From: Asaia bogorensis
Lineage (GTDB): Bacteria; Pseudomonadota; Alphaproteobacteria; Reyranellales; Reyranellaceae
Length of the DNA stretch: 64,000 nucleotides
Direction of reading: 5' to 3'
Assembly (NCBI GenBank): GCA_945889625.1
Contig: CAMDCE010000001.1
Coordinates: 231,920-295,919 of the forward strand
Part shown: positions 8,000-17,676 of the stretch, piece by piece
How positions within the stretch are numbered: position 1 is the first letter of the stretch
Layout of the letters: every line of letters starts with the position of its first letter
Position numbers and translations under genes: made by a program
Notes under the pieces: generated by a model
Told to the model about the DNA's origin: nothing
Databases searched by the model: none
What the model saw: the letters and a program-made list of their open reading frames with translations, nothing else

Positions 8000-8794
8000 T
8001 CAGCGGTTGGCCGCCAGAAAGCTCATCATGATGCGGTTGAACTGGTCGGGCCGCTCGACGTTGGGCAGGTGGCGCGCCTTGGCGATTTCCTCGTAGCGGG
8101 CGCCGGGGATCTTGGAGGCGATCAGCTTGTTGCGCTCGGGCGGCGTACCTTCGTCGCCGTCGCCGCAGATCACCATCGTCGGGACCTTGATGGTCTGGAG
8201 GCGATCGAGATAGTCGAAATTCTGGATCGCCGACATGCAGCCGGCGGAGCCGTCCGGGGTGGTGCCGCTGATCGTGTCACGAATCTCGCGCCAGCGTACG
8301 GGGTTCACCTGCTTGAACTCGTCGGTGAACCAGCGCTGCATGGTGGCATCGGCAAGTGCCGCAAGTCCCTTGCTGCGCACTGTGGCCTTGCGCTCCTCCC
8401 ATGTCCCGGCCGAGCCCGGCGGCGTCGAGGGCTGGGTGTCGCAGAGCGTGAGCGAGGCGAGGTAGCCGGGATTGGCCAGTGCGAAGCCCTGGCCGATCAT
8501 GCCGCCGATGCTGAGGCCGATGTAATGGATCTTCTTTATGCCCAGCACGTCGAGCGCACCTTTCACGTCCGCGGCGAGCTGGTCCATCGTGTAGTCGCCG
8601 GCAACCGGCGACGAGCCGCCATGGCCGCGCATGTCGAGCCGCAGCACGCGATAGCCCGCGGCCAGCAGCGGCACGAGCTGCTCGGTCCACATGCCGCCGT
8701 CGGAATTCAGCGAATGGGTGAAGCAGACGACAGACGCATTCTGCGGGCCGGCGAGGTCGAAATAGATCTTCTGTTTGTTCAGGGAGAGAAGCAT
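8000..8794 (-). CDS. 3-oxoadipate enol-lactonase-like alpha/beta hydrolase
   Basis: 264 residues of the PcaD-like branch of alpha/beta hydrolases. GLSIGGMIGQ supplies the nucleophilic Ser, ICGDGDEGTPPE the acid and KARHLPNVERPD the His. DMRGHGGSS precedes the lid. The start at 8794 has GGAGG upstream; the TTG listed in the track four codons earlier overlaps that ribosome site. Family members open enol-lactones in protocatechuate catabolism, but no other pca gene is nearby, so a generic lactone or ester hydrolase remains possible. It lies on the same strand as the SDR and acyl-CoA dehydrogenase around it. Confidence 0.82.
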   Translation of the reverse strand: MLLSLNKQKIYFDLAGPQNASVVCFTHSLNSDGGMWTEQLVPLLAAGYRVLRLDMRGHGGSSPVAGDYTMDQLAADVKGALDVLGIKKIHYIGLSIGGMIGQGFALANPGYLASLTLCDTQPSTPPGSAGTWEERKATVRSKGLAALADATMQRWFTDEFKQVNPVRWREIRDTISGTTPDGSAGCMSAIQNFDYLDRLQTIKVPTMVICGDGDEGTPPERNKLIASKIPGARYEEIAKARHLPNVERPDQFNRIMMSFLAANR

Positions 8795-8828
8795 TGAGTC
8801 CTCCAATTTCTGTCGTCTCGCGCGGAGT

Positions 8829-8902
8829 AATCTCCGCGCTTCAGCGTAGCGAAGGACCTCCCGGACCGACCAGCAGATCCTTCGCTGCGCTCAGGATGAC
8901 AG
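8829..8902. repeat. REP-like intergenic palindromic repeat
   Basis: The gap between the hydrolase and the SDR carries an imperfect inverted pair, AGCGTAGCGAAGGACCT and AGATCCTTCGCTGCGCT. The 28 bases at 8875-8902 match, in reverse complement, 27 of 28 bases at 33054-33081. This is a dispersed non-coding repeat and not a gene. Confidence 0.6.
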
Positions 8903-8916
8903 GTGATTCACACCTG

Positions 8917-9687
8917 TCACATGGCCGAGATACCGCCGTCGATGATCACTTCCGAGCCGGTCATGAAGCTCGATTCGTCGGACGCCAGGTAGACCACCGC
9001 CCAGCCCACTTCCTCCGGCCGGCCGAGGCGGCCGATCGGGACCTGGCGGCCGAGCTTCTGCTGCATGACCTCCTGGCCGAATCGGTCGCGGTATTTGTCG
9101 AGGATCGGCGTGTCGATGAAGGTGGGATGCACCGAATTGCAGCGGATATTGTAGCCCGACTTGGCGCAGTGCAGCGCCACCGATTTGCTCAAGAGCCGCA
9201 CGCCTGCCTTGGCCGAGTTGTAGGCCGCCATGTTGGCGCCGGCGATGATGCCGGAGATCGACGAGATGTTGATCACCGAGCCGCCGAGCTTGGCCGTGTG
9301 CTTCTTGATCTCGCCGACGCCGTGCTTGCAGCCCAGGAACACGCCGTCGAGGTCGATGGCGTGAACACGGCGCCATTCCTCTAGGGTGATGTCCTCGACC
9401 GTCTTGCTGAGGCCGATTCCGGCGGAATTCAGCAGCACATGCAGGGCGCCGAACTTCGTCACGGTTTCGGCGATGGCCGCCTTCCAGTTGTCCTCCGACG
9501 TCACGTCGAGCTTCACGAAATGGCCGGATGAGCCCAGCTTTTCCGAGACGGCCTTGCCGCGGTCGGCGGCGATGTCGGCGACCACGACCCTGGCGCCTTC
9601 CTGCACCATGAGGGCTGCGGCATTGGCGCCCAGCCCCGAGGCGCCGCCGGTGATCAGCGCGACCTTGCCCGCCAGGCGATCCGTCAT
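8917..9687 (-). CDS. SDR family NAD(P)-dependent oxidoreductase
   Basis: A 256-residue classical short-chain dehydrogenase. It has the cofactor motif TGGASGLGANAA, an NSAG (NNAG-type) motif, catalytic Ser in INISSISG, YNSAKAG (YxxxK) and the terminal IDGG. VVVADIAAD at the end of strand 2, with an acidic residue, favours NAD over NADP. The start at 9687 overlaps the stop of the EamA gene by ATGA; the much longer track ORF is shadow. Substrate is not determinable; the context suggests a hydroxyacyl or alcohol intermediate. Confidence 0.9.
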   Translation of the reverse strand: MTDRLAGKVALITGGASGLGANAAALMVQEGARVVVADIAADRGKAVSEKLGSSGHFVKLDVTSEDNWKAAIAETVTKFGALHVLLNSAGIGLSKTVEDITLEEWRRVHAIDLDGVFLGCKHGVGEIKKHTAKLGGSVINISSISGIIAGANMAAYNSAKAGVRLLSKSVALHCAKSGYNIRCNSVHPTFIDTPILDKYRDRFGQEVMQQKLGRQVPIGRLGRPEEVGWAVVYLASDESSFMTGSEVIIDGGISAM

Positions 9688-10622
9688 TTCTTCTTTCCTC
9701 CCGCCACCGCCCCGCGCGTTGCCTCGCGATGGGCGATGTATGTCGTCGACGCCACGATGATCGCCGCACCCACGAACGTCCAGATGTCGGAGGTCTTGCC
9801 CCAGACCGCGACGTCCATCAAGGCGGCCCACACGATGCCGAGGAAGGTGATCGACTGCAGGGCGGAAATATCGAGCAGGCGATAGGCCCAGGTGATCAGG
9901 AAATATCCCATCGTGCCGAACACGCCGGCCGCCAGGAAAAGCCCGAGCTGTGTCAGGGTCGGCGTCTGCCAGAACCAGATGCCGAGCGGCGTGAAGCAGA
10001 CGGCGCCGACCACGCTCTGCCAGAACACCACGACCGCCGGCTTGTCGCGGCCCGACACTACCTTGGCCACCAGATTGGAGCCGGCCATCAGCGGCACCGC
10101 CAACAGCATCATCCAGATGCCGGGGTTCATCGGCACGACGCCCGGACGGACGATCACCAGCATGCCTGCGAAGCCCATCGCCACGCCGGCCCAGCGCCGC
10201 CAGTGCACCGTCTCGCGCAGGAAGAAAACGGCGCCGAGGGTGACGAAAATCGGGCCGGTGAAGCCCAGCGCCGCCATGGTGGCGAGCGGCAGCCACACCA
10301 CCGCCTCGTACCACAGGCCGTAGCCCGCGGTGTGGAAGAGACCGCGGAAGCAATGGAGTTTCATGTCCTGCGTGGCGAGCCCGCGCATGCCGACCTGCGC
10401 CAGCAGGACCGCCCCGATCAGCGTGACGCCGGAAACCCAGCGGCCCCAGGCCACGAACAGCGGCGGCATCTCGCTCGCCAGCTCCTTGACCGAGCCGTTG
10501 AGGCCGGTGAAGAGGAAGCCCGACACCAACGCGAGAAGAAAGCCGCGCGCCACCCGTGAGGGGATCAGGCGGCTCAGCGCATCGGGGGCGTCGATCGCTG
10601 GTGCGGATGTTGACGCAGACAT
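9684..10622 (-). CDS. EamA/DMT-family transporter
   Basis: 312 residues with ten predicted membrane helices in two EamA repeats. The first begins around GFLLALVSGFLFTGLNG and the second around GIWMMLLAVPLMAGSN; each ends with a helix like GVAMGFAGMLVIVRPG or FVGAAIIVASTTYIAH. These proteins move small metabolites across the inner membrane, often as exporters. It heads the transcription unit that continues, by ATGA overlap, into the SDR. Substrate unknown. Confidence 0.88.
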   Translation of the reverse strand: MSASTSAPAIDAPDALSRLIPSRVARGFLLALVSGFLFTGLNGSVKELASEMPPLFVAWGRWVSGVTLIGAVLLAQVGMRGLATQDMKLHCFRGLFHTAGYGLWYEAVVWLPLATMAALGFTGPIFVTLGAVFFLRETVHWRRWAGVAMGFAGMLVIVRPGVVPMNPGIWMMLLAVPLMAGSNLVAKVVSGRDKPAVVVFWQSVVGAVCFTPLGIWFWQTPTLTQLGLFLAAGVFGTMGYFLITWAYRLLDISALQSITFLGIVWAALMDVAVWGKTSDIWTFVGAAIIVASTTYIAHREATRGAVAGGKKK

Positions 10623-10795
10623 GGCGCCCGGGCTTGCCCGGCCGCGCCTGTCCGGTCAAGCTCCGTACAAGGCCACGAGACAAAGGCCGCCCGGGAGAGA
10701 ACGTAAGCGTTGCGTAGAGTCGCCGGGGAATGTTCTGGTGGCGCGCCCAAGCCGTAGAAACAACAGCGCGCCGCCCGTCACTGGGAGGACACGAC

Positions 10796-12385
10796 ATGAG
10801 CAGCCGAATCGGGTGTATCGCGTTGGCGAGCGTTGTTGCGGGCATAGTGGTGTTGGCGGCCCCCGGATGGGCACAGAAGTCCGGCGGCATCCTCAAGATC
10901 CAGCACATGGATACGCCGCCCAGCGCTTCGATCCATGAGGAGGCGACGGTTTCGACGGCGGTGCCGTTCATGAGCGTCTTCAACAACCTGGTCATGTTCG
11001 ACCAGAACGTCGCCAAGAACAGCTTCGAATCGATCGTGCCCGATCTTGCCACGAGCTGGAAATGGAGCGCCGACGGCAAGACGCTGGCTTTCAAGCTGCG
11101 CCAGGGCGTGAAGTGGCATGACGGCCAGCCGTTCACGGCCAAGGATGTGCAATGCACCTTTGAGATGCTGCTGAGCACCGACAAGCTGAGGCGCAATCCG
11201 CGCGGTGCCTGGTACGGCAACGTCGAGAAAGTGACCGCCGACGGCGACTTCGACGCTTCGTTCCATCTCAAGGCGCCACAACCCTCGCTGCTGGCGCTGC
11301 TGTCGTCCGGCTACACGCCGATCTATCCCTGCCACGTCCCGCCGGCGCAAATGCGCACCAAGCCGATCGGTACCGGCCCATTCAAGTTCGTCGAGTTCAA
11401 GATGAAGGAGAGCATCAAGCTTGCAAAGAACCACGACTACTGGAAGAAGGGCCGGCCCTATCTCGACGGCATCGAATTCAGTATCATCCCCGACATTTCG
11501 ATCCGCATGCTGGCCTTCACCGCCGGCAAATTCGACATGACCTTCCCGACCGACGTCACGGTGCCGCTGCTCAAGAACATCCGCAAGGATGCTCCACAGG
11601 CGCAATGCACCATGCGGGACACCAACGTCAGCACCAACCTCATCGTCAACCGCGCTATGCCGCCGTTCGACAACCCGCAGATTCGACGCGCGCTTGCCCT
11701 GACACTCGACCGGCAGGCCTATATCGACATCCTGAGCGAGGGTGAGGGCAAGATGAGCGGCGCCATGCTGCCGGGGCCGGACGGCGTATGGGGCATGCCG
11801 ATGGAAATGCTAAAGACCATCTCCGGCTACGGCGACGTCGAGAAGAGCCGCGAGCAGGGGCGCGAACTGATGAAGCAGGCGGGCTATGGCCCCGACAATC
11901 GGCTGAAGCTCAAGGTCAGCACGCGCAACATCGCCACCTTCCGCAATCCGGCGACGATTCTGCTCGACCATCTCAAGCAGATCTACATCGATGCCGAGCT
12001 CGAGATCATCGATACCGCCGTCTACTACAACCGGGTGTTCAAGAAGGACTACACGGTGGCGCTCAATCTTACCGGCTCGGCCGTCGACGATCCGGACGTC
12101 ACCTTCTTCGAAGGCTACGCCTGCGGCTCGCTGCGCAACTACAACAACTACTGCGATCCCGAGATGACCAAGCTGTTCGAGGCGCAGTCGCGCGAATTCG
12201 ACCACGAGAAGCGTCTCAAGATGGTATGGGAGATCGACCGCAAGCTGCAGGAGGACATCGCCCGGCCGATCATCGCCCAAGGCAGGGCCGCCGGCTGCTG
12301 GCAACCGCACGTCAAGGGCGTGGTGCTCCACACCAACAGCATCTACAACGGCACGCGCTTCGAGGACGTCTGGCTCGACCGTTAA
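10796..12385 (+). CDS. ABC transporter substrate-binding protein, family 5 (peptide/nickel type)
   Basis: A 529-residue periplasmic receptor with a signal peptide (cleaved near PGWAQ). It has the SBP_bac_5 features PDLATSWKWSADGKTLAFKLRQGVKWHDG and FTAKDV near the N-terminus, then GTGPFKFVEF, DNPQIRRALALTLDRQAYI and a C-terminal lobe. The start at 10796 follows GGGAGGACACGAC. No permease or ATPase genes adjoin it, so it is an orphan receptor here; its partners must lie elsewhere. Ligands of this family include oligopeptides, opines and sugars; none can be assigned. Confidence 0.9.
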   Translation: MSSRIGCIALASVVAGIVVLAAPGWAQKSGGILKIQHMDTPPSASIHEEATVSTAVPFMSVFNNLVMFDQNVAKNSFESIVPDLATSWKWSADGKTLAFKLRQGVKWHDGQPFTAKDVQCTFEMLLSTDKLRRNPRGAWYGNVEKVTADGDFDASFHLKAPQPSLLALLSSGYTPIYPCHVPPAQMRTKPIGTGPFKFVEFKMKESIKLAKNHDYWKKGRPYLDGIEFSIIPDISIRMLAFTAGKFDMTFPTDVTVPLLKNIRKDAPQAQCTMRDTNVSTNLIVNRAMPPFDNPQIRRALALTLDRQAYIDILSEGEGKMSGAMLPGPDGVWGMPMEMLKTISGYGDVEKSREQGRELMKQAGYGPDNRLKLKVSTRNIATFRNPATILLDHLKQIYIDAELEIIDTAVYYNRVFKKDYTVALNLTGSAVDDPDVTFFEGYACGSLRNYNNYCDPEMTKLFEAQSREFDHEKRLKMVWEIDRKLQEDIARPIIAQGRAAGCWQPHVKGVVLHTNSIYNGTRFEDVWLDR

Positions 12386-12393
12386 TTGACCGG

Positions 12394-12421
12394 GGTCTTT
12401 CCGGTTCTCGCCGGAAAGACC
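12394..12421. terminator. symmetrical hairpin between convergent genes
   Basis: Perfect 11-base stem GGTCTTTCCGG / CCGGAAAGACC with loop TTCTCG, eight bases after one stop and ending next to the stop of the convergent permease gene. There is no uridine tract on either strand, so it may be a bidirectional terminator or only a 3'-end stabiliser. Confidence 0.55.
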
Positions 12422-13543
12422 TCAGTCGAGCGTGACCTTGTAACGGCTGATGGCGAGCGCCGAGACGATCAGCAGGATGCCGACGATGGCGGCCAGTTCG
12501 GCCGAGACGTCGCCGAAGCTGGCGCCCTTAAGCATCAGGCCGCGCACGATGCGCATGAAATGCGTGGCGGGCAGCACCTCGCCCAGCCACTGCGCCCATA
12601 CCGGCATGCCGCGGAACGGGAACATGAAGCCCGACAGCAGGATCGAGGGCAGCAGGATGAACACCGAGGCCTGCATGGCCTGGAGCTGGTTTTGCGTCAC
12701 GGTCGAGATGGTGAAGCCGATGGCCAGGTTGACGGTGATGAACAGCGCCGTGCCGACGCACAGCAGGAAGGCGCTGCCTTCGATCGAGACGTCGAACAGC
12801 AGGCGCGACACCGCCAGGATCACCGCCACCTGCACAGAGCCCAGCACGATGTAGGGCAGGATCTTGCCGATCATCACCTCGATCGGCTTCACCGGCATGG
12901 CCAGCAGGTTCTCCATGGTGCCGCGCTCGCGCTCGCGGGTGACGGCAAGCGCCGTCATCATCACCATGGTCATGGTCAGGATCACCGCCAGCAGTCCGGG
13001 CACGATGTTGAGCCGCGCCTTGCCCTCGGGGTTGTAACGGCGCTGCAGCACCAGATCGATGGCGGGGGGCTTGCTCCTGAGGCCGGCAAGGGGGCCCACG
13101 AAGTCACGCGCCAGCGCCTGTTCGATGGCGGGCTTCGCGGCGGCCAGCGGATTGGCCGCGGCCATCGGATCGGTGGCGTCGGCGTCGATCAGTATCTGCG
13201 CCCGCTCACCGCGCACCAGCCGGCGGGTGAAGTCCGACGGGATGGTGACCACGAACTGCACCTCGCCGCGCTGCAGTAGGGAGTTGGCCTCGGCCTCCGA
13301 CTGCGGCCGGTGCGTGAAGGCCATGTAGCCGGTGTTGCTGAGGGCCGAGAGCACGGTGCGGGTGATCTGGCTGTCGTCGGCTGAGATCACGGCGGTCGGC
13401 AGATGGCGCGGGTCGGTGTCGATGGCGTAGCCGAACAGCAGGAGCTGCATGATCGGCACGCCGAACATCATGGCGAAGGTCAGCCGGTCGCGCTTGAGCT
13501 GCAGCGTCTCCTTGATGACGATGGCGGCGAGGCGGGCCCACAT
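12422..13543 (-). CDS. ABC-2 type transporter permease
   Basis: A 373-residue membrane subunit of the YhhJ/YbhR type. One N-terminal helix (MFGVPIMQLLLFGYAI) is followed by a large periplasmic domain and then five helices. The ABC-2 signature TRERERGTMENLLAMPVKPIEVMIGKI lies in the middle, and GEVLPATHFMRIVRG near the end. It is the last gene of a TetR-HlyD-ATPase-permease operon, two bases after the ATPase gene. Many such exporters have two permease genes; only one is seen here, which implies a homodimer. Confidence 0.9.
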   Translation of the reverse strand: MWARLAAIVIKETLQLKRDRLTFAMMFGVPIMQLLLFGYAIDTDPRHLPTAVISADDSQITRTVLSALSNTGYMAFTHRPQSEAEANSLLQRGEVQFVVTIPSDFTRRLVRGERAQILIDADATDPMAAANPLAAAKPAIEQALARDFVGPLAGLRSKPPAIDLVLQRRYNPEGKARLNIVPGLLAVILTMTMVMMTALAVTRERERGTMENLLAMPVKPIEVMIGKILPYIVLGSVQVAVILAVSRLLFDVSIEGSAFLLCVGTALFITVNLAIGFTISTVTQNQLQAMQASVFILLPSILLSGFMFPFRGMPVWAQWLGEVLPATHFMRIVRGLMLKGASFGDVSAELAAIVGILLIVSALAISRYKVTLD

Positions 13544-13545
13544 GA

Positions 13546-14469
13546 TCAGCTATCGAGCGCATTGTCGCGCGCCCGTCCCATGAGATGGATGAAGACATCT
13601 TCCAGCGTCGGCTCGGCCTCGTTCCAGACGATGTTGTCCGTCCGTAACGGAGCGATGGCGGCAAGCAGCGCGTCGCGGTCGGGGCTGGAAACGTGCAGCG
13701 TGGCACCGAAGGCTGCAGCCGCCGTGATGCCCGGCGCATCGCGCAACCTCGGCGCCAGACGGTCGGCGCCCGGGCCGGTGGCGATGAAGGAGCTGAGGCC
13801 CGACTGCCTGATGACCTCTTCCGCCGTGCCGCGCGCCATCAGCTCGCCATAGGCGATGTAGGCGATCTCGTGACAGCGCTCGGCCTCGTCCATGTAGTGG
13901 GTCGAGACCAGCACCGTGATGCCTTGCGCGGCAAAGCCGTGGATCTCGTCCCAGAAGGAGCGCCGCGCCTTGGGATCGACGCCGGCGGTCGGCTCGTCGA
14001 GCAGCAGCAGCTTGGGCTCGTGCAGCACGCAGGCGGCGAGCGCCAGCCGCTGCTTCCAGCCGCCCGAAAGCGAGCCGGCGAGCTGGCCCTGGCGCGTGGC
14101 CAGGCCAAGTCGTTCCAACGACTGGTCGATCCGCTGCTTCAGGCGATCGAGGCCGTAGACGCGCGCCACGAATTCGAGGTTCTCGCGGATGGTGAGATCC
14201 TCGTAGAGGCCGAAGCGCTGTGTCATGTAGCCGGCCTGGCGCTTGATGGCGTCGCGCTCGCGCACCAGATCGTGGCCGAGGCAGGTGCCGCCGCCGCCGT
14301 CGGGCGTCAGCAGGCCGCAGATCATGCGCAGCGTCGTGGTCTTGCCCGAGCCGTTGGGGCCGAGAAAGCCGCAGATGCGGCCCTGCTCGATGCCGAGGCT
14401 GACGCGATCGACCACGGTGCGCGAGCCGTAGCGCTTGACGAGGTCGTGGACGTCGATCGCGAGAGTCAT
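13546..14469 (-). CDS. ABC exporter ATP-binding protein
   Basis: A 307-residue ATPase energising the adjacent ABC-2 permease. Walker A (GPNGSGKTT), Q-loop (YMTQRFGLYEDLT), signature (SLSGGWKQRL), Walker B (LLLLDEPTAGVDP) and the switch His (STHYMDEAE) are all intact. A C-terminal extension of about 90 residues is typical of drug or lipid exporters of the YhhG/CcmA-like group. The ATG at 14469 overlaps the stop of the HlyD gene (ATGA). The longer ORF in the track is shadow. Confidence 0.92.
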   Translation of the reverse strand: MTLAIDVHDLVKRYGSRTVVDRVSLGIEQGRICGFLGPNGSGKTTTLRMICGLLTPDGGGGTCLGHDLVRERDAIKRQAGYMTQRFGLYEDLTIRENLEFVARVYGLDRLKQRIDQSLERLGLATRQGQLAGSLSGGWKQRLALAACVLHEPKLLLLDEPTAGVDPKARRSFWDEIHGFAAQGITVLVSTHYMDEAERCHEIAYIAYGELMARGTAEEVIRQSGLSSFIATGPGADRLAPRLRDAPGITAAAAFGATLHVSSPDRDALLAAIAPLRTDNIVWNEAEPTLEDVFIHLMGRARDNALDS

Positions 14470-15482
14470 GGCGACTGCGGCGCGACAGGCGCGAGTGGCG
14501 CCACCGCGACCGGCAAACCGGGCGGCAATTTGGCCTGCGACGGCAGCGGGCGTGCCTCGATCAGGAACACCAGCTTGGCGCGTGCGCTTTGCGAATAGAT
14601 CACCGGCGGCGTGAACTCCGAGCGCGGCGAGACATAGATGATGGTGGCCCTCAGGTCGGCCGGGCAGGTATCGCAGGTGAAGCTCACCTGTTTGCCGATC
14701 TGCGCCTTGGCGACCTCTTCCTCGGGCACGAAGAAGCGCAGCTTGACCCGCGACGGCGGCAGCAGCGACACCACGGGCGTGCCGGCCGGTACCCATTCGC
14801 CGACATTGAAGAACGTGTTCTCGACCATGGCGTCTTCGGGCGCCGCCGGCATCAGGTCGTCGAGCCGCTTGCGTGCCTGGTCGAGGTTGGCCTGGTTCTG
14901 CTCGACCATCGACCTGGCGGCCGCGATCTCGTCGGGACGCGCGGCGAGATTGCCGACCTTCTCCTGGGCGGCCAGCGCGCCGGCGCGCGATCGCAGCTGG
15001 CGCATCTGCGACTCGGCCTGCTCATGGTCTTTGCGGGTGGCAATGCCGCGCGCCACCAGCTCGCTTTGCCGTTTGTATTCGATCTCGGCCAGCGCCAGCG
15101 ACTCCTCGACCTCGCGCCGCTGGCTGCGGATCACGTCCTGCTCTTCCTGCCGCTTGCCGGTCCGCAGGTTCTCATAGCGTGACTTGGATTCGGCCAGCGC
15201 CGCTTCGGCGCGCGCCACCTCGGCCATGGCGAGCACCGGATCGATCAGGAACAGCCGGTCGCCCTTCTTCACCTGGCCGCCGCGGTCGACGGGACGTTCC
15301 AGCAAGCGGCCGGCGACCGGCGGCGCGATCAGGCTGGTCTCGCCCTCGACATAGCCGAGGTAGCGCGCATCGTCGGCGCCGAAGCCCAACTGCGCCTCCC
15401 ACCAGGAACGCGTCAGCAGCAGCGTCGTCACCACGAGCACGACCAGCACGACAGCGACCGCGCGGGGAGAGGGGTGCGTCAT
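14466..15482 (-). CDS. HlyD-family membrane fusion protein
   Basis: 338 residues: one N-terminal membrane anchor (AVAVVLVVLVVTTLLL), a lipoyl-like half (YVEGETSLIAPPVAGRLLE ... GQVKKGDRLFLID), a long coiled-coil hairpin from about residue 80 to 200 rich in Ala, Glu and Arg, then the second lipoyl half and beta-barrel (GEWVPAGTPVVSLLPPSRVKLRFFVP). It would bridge the ABC permease to an outer-membrane channel. It is coupled by ATGA to the TetR gene upstream and the ATPase gene downstream. Confidence 0.9.
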   Translation of the reverse strand: MTHPSPRAVAVVLVVLVVTTLLLTRSWWEAQLGFGADDARYLGYVEGETSLIAPPVAGRLLERPVDRGGQVKKGDRLFLIDPVLAMAEVARAEAALAESKSRYENLRTGKRQEEQDVIRSQRREVEESLALAEIEYKRQSELVARGIATRKDHEQAESQMRQLRSRAGALAAQEKVGNLAARPDEIAAARSMVEQNQANLDQARKRLDDLMPAAPEDAMVENTFFNVGEWVPAGTPVVSLLPPSRVKLRFFVPEEEVAKAQIGKQVSFTCDTCPADLRATIIYVSPRSEFTPPVIYSQSARAKLVFLIEARPLPSQAKLPPGLPVAVAPLAPVAPQSP

Positions 15483-16111
15483 GGCGCCCTCAGCGCATGC
15501 AGCATCAAATCTGCGTGGTGGCGGGCGAGGGCCCGGACGTCGAGTTTCTCGCCGCCGATCGGCTCGAACACGGTCTTCCACACGCCCGCCAGCAGCATGG
15601 CGCCGATCAGCGTCCGCACCGTCATGGCGGGATCGACCTTGCGGAACTCGCCCTGCCGGATGCCGCGCCCGATCAGCCCTTCCATCAGCGGCAGGCCGCG
15701 GCCGATCACTTCCGTCAGATAGAAGCGGCCGATCTCGGGGAAGGCGCGCGACTCGGCGATCACCAGCTTGGCGACCGAGGCCATGGGCGTGTCCTCGATG
15801 CGGCCGGCCATGAATTCAAGGATGCGCGGCAGCAATACCGCGACCGGCCCGCGATGCGCCTTGGCGAGCGCCTCGACCGTGCCGAGGTTGCTGCCCACGG
15901 CCTGGCGGATGACGCCCTGGAACAACGCGATCTTGTCATCGAAGTAGAGATAGATCGCCGCCTTGCTGAGCCCGGCGCGTTCGGCAACGTCGTCCAGCCG
16001 CGTCGCGGCAAAGCCCTTTTCGACGAACAATGCCAGCGCCGCCTCAAGGATCTCCTGCGGCCGTTCGGTCGGCGCGCGGCGCTGCTTGGAAGGCTGTTTC
16101 CGGGTTTTCAT
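15479..16111 (-). CDS. TetR-family transcriptional repressor of the export operon
   Basis: 210 residues. The N-terminal helix-turn-helix is canonical (ILEAALALFVEKGFAATRLDDVAERAGLSKAAIYLYFDDK). The C-terminal domain resembles the AcrR-type TetR_C group. It is first in a four-gene operon with ATGA overlaps, so it should control its own synthesis together with the exporter. An 18-base perfect palindrome lies between the start codon and the -35 box. No Shine-Dalgarno is present, in line with a leaderless message. The inducing ligand is presumably the exported compound (inference). Confidence 0.92.
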   Translation of the reverse strand: MKTRKQPSKQRRAPTERPQEILEAALALFVEKGFAATRLDDVAERAGLSKAAIYLYFDDKIALFQGVIRQAVGSNLGTVEALAKAHRGPVAVLLPRILEFMAGRIEDTPMASVAKLVIAESRAFPEIGRFYLTEVIGRGLPLMEGLIGRGIRQGEFRKVDPAMTVRTLIGAMLLAGVWKTVFEPIGGEKLDVRALARHHADLMLHALRAP

Positions 16112-16117
16112 TTAACT

Positions 16118-16146
16118 AACTTACTGGTCAGTAAGTATGGCTTCAA
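16118..16146 (-). promoter_or_regulatory. promoter of the TetR-exporter operon, probably leaderless
   Basis: On the minus strand: TTGAAG, 17 bases, TAAGTT, six bases, ATG. This places transcription initiation at about the start codon of the TetR gene. Confidence 0.6.
16119..16136. promoter_or_regulatory. TetR operator palindrome
   Basis: Perfect palindrome ACTTACTG-AC-CAGTAAGT. It fills the -35/-10 spacer and covers five of the six -10 bases. Its size and position fit a TetR dimer site that represses by occluding polymerase. Confidence 0.75.
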
Positions 16147-16217
16147 GCCGTCCAATGGCGAGTTTTTCGCAGGCCTGGCAGTATCCGGGGTATGGGTGGA
16201 AACGCCCGGCAAACGAC

Positions 16218-16243
16218 AAAGGCCGCCTCGCGGCGGCCTTTTC
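16218..16243 (-). terminator. Rho-independent terminator of the acyl-CoA dehydrogenase gene
   Basis: GC-rich hairpin AAAGGCCGCC-TCGC-GGCGGCCTTTT lying 26 bases beyond the stop at 16269 on the minus strand. Short T runs on both sides make it potentially bidirectional. Confidence 0.7.
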
Positions 16244-16268
16244 GTTCGTTCGTTCCGGGACTTGAGAC

Positions 16269-17492
<1,224 letters not shown>

Positions 17493-17676
17493 CGCCTTCT
17501 CTCCCTGTGTGCTGGGCAGACTCTGGCGGAAAACACCGGCCATGTGAACGGCCATTCATGGCCTGGAATGCCCGTGGTGCCGCAGCCGGGGTTTCGGCTT
17601 GCGGATGGGCCGAGCTTGCTCGGTCGGGGCGCGCTGCCTAAACCGTCATCAAGGAGAAATTTCGGGAGAAACACCG

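Noticed and set aside
8917-11271. 784-codon minus-strand ORF including the SDR
   Set aside because: Upstream part runs antisense through the ABC binding protein and out of frame through the EamA gene; only the last 256 codons are SDR.
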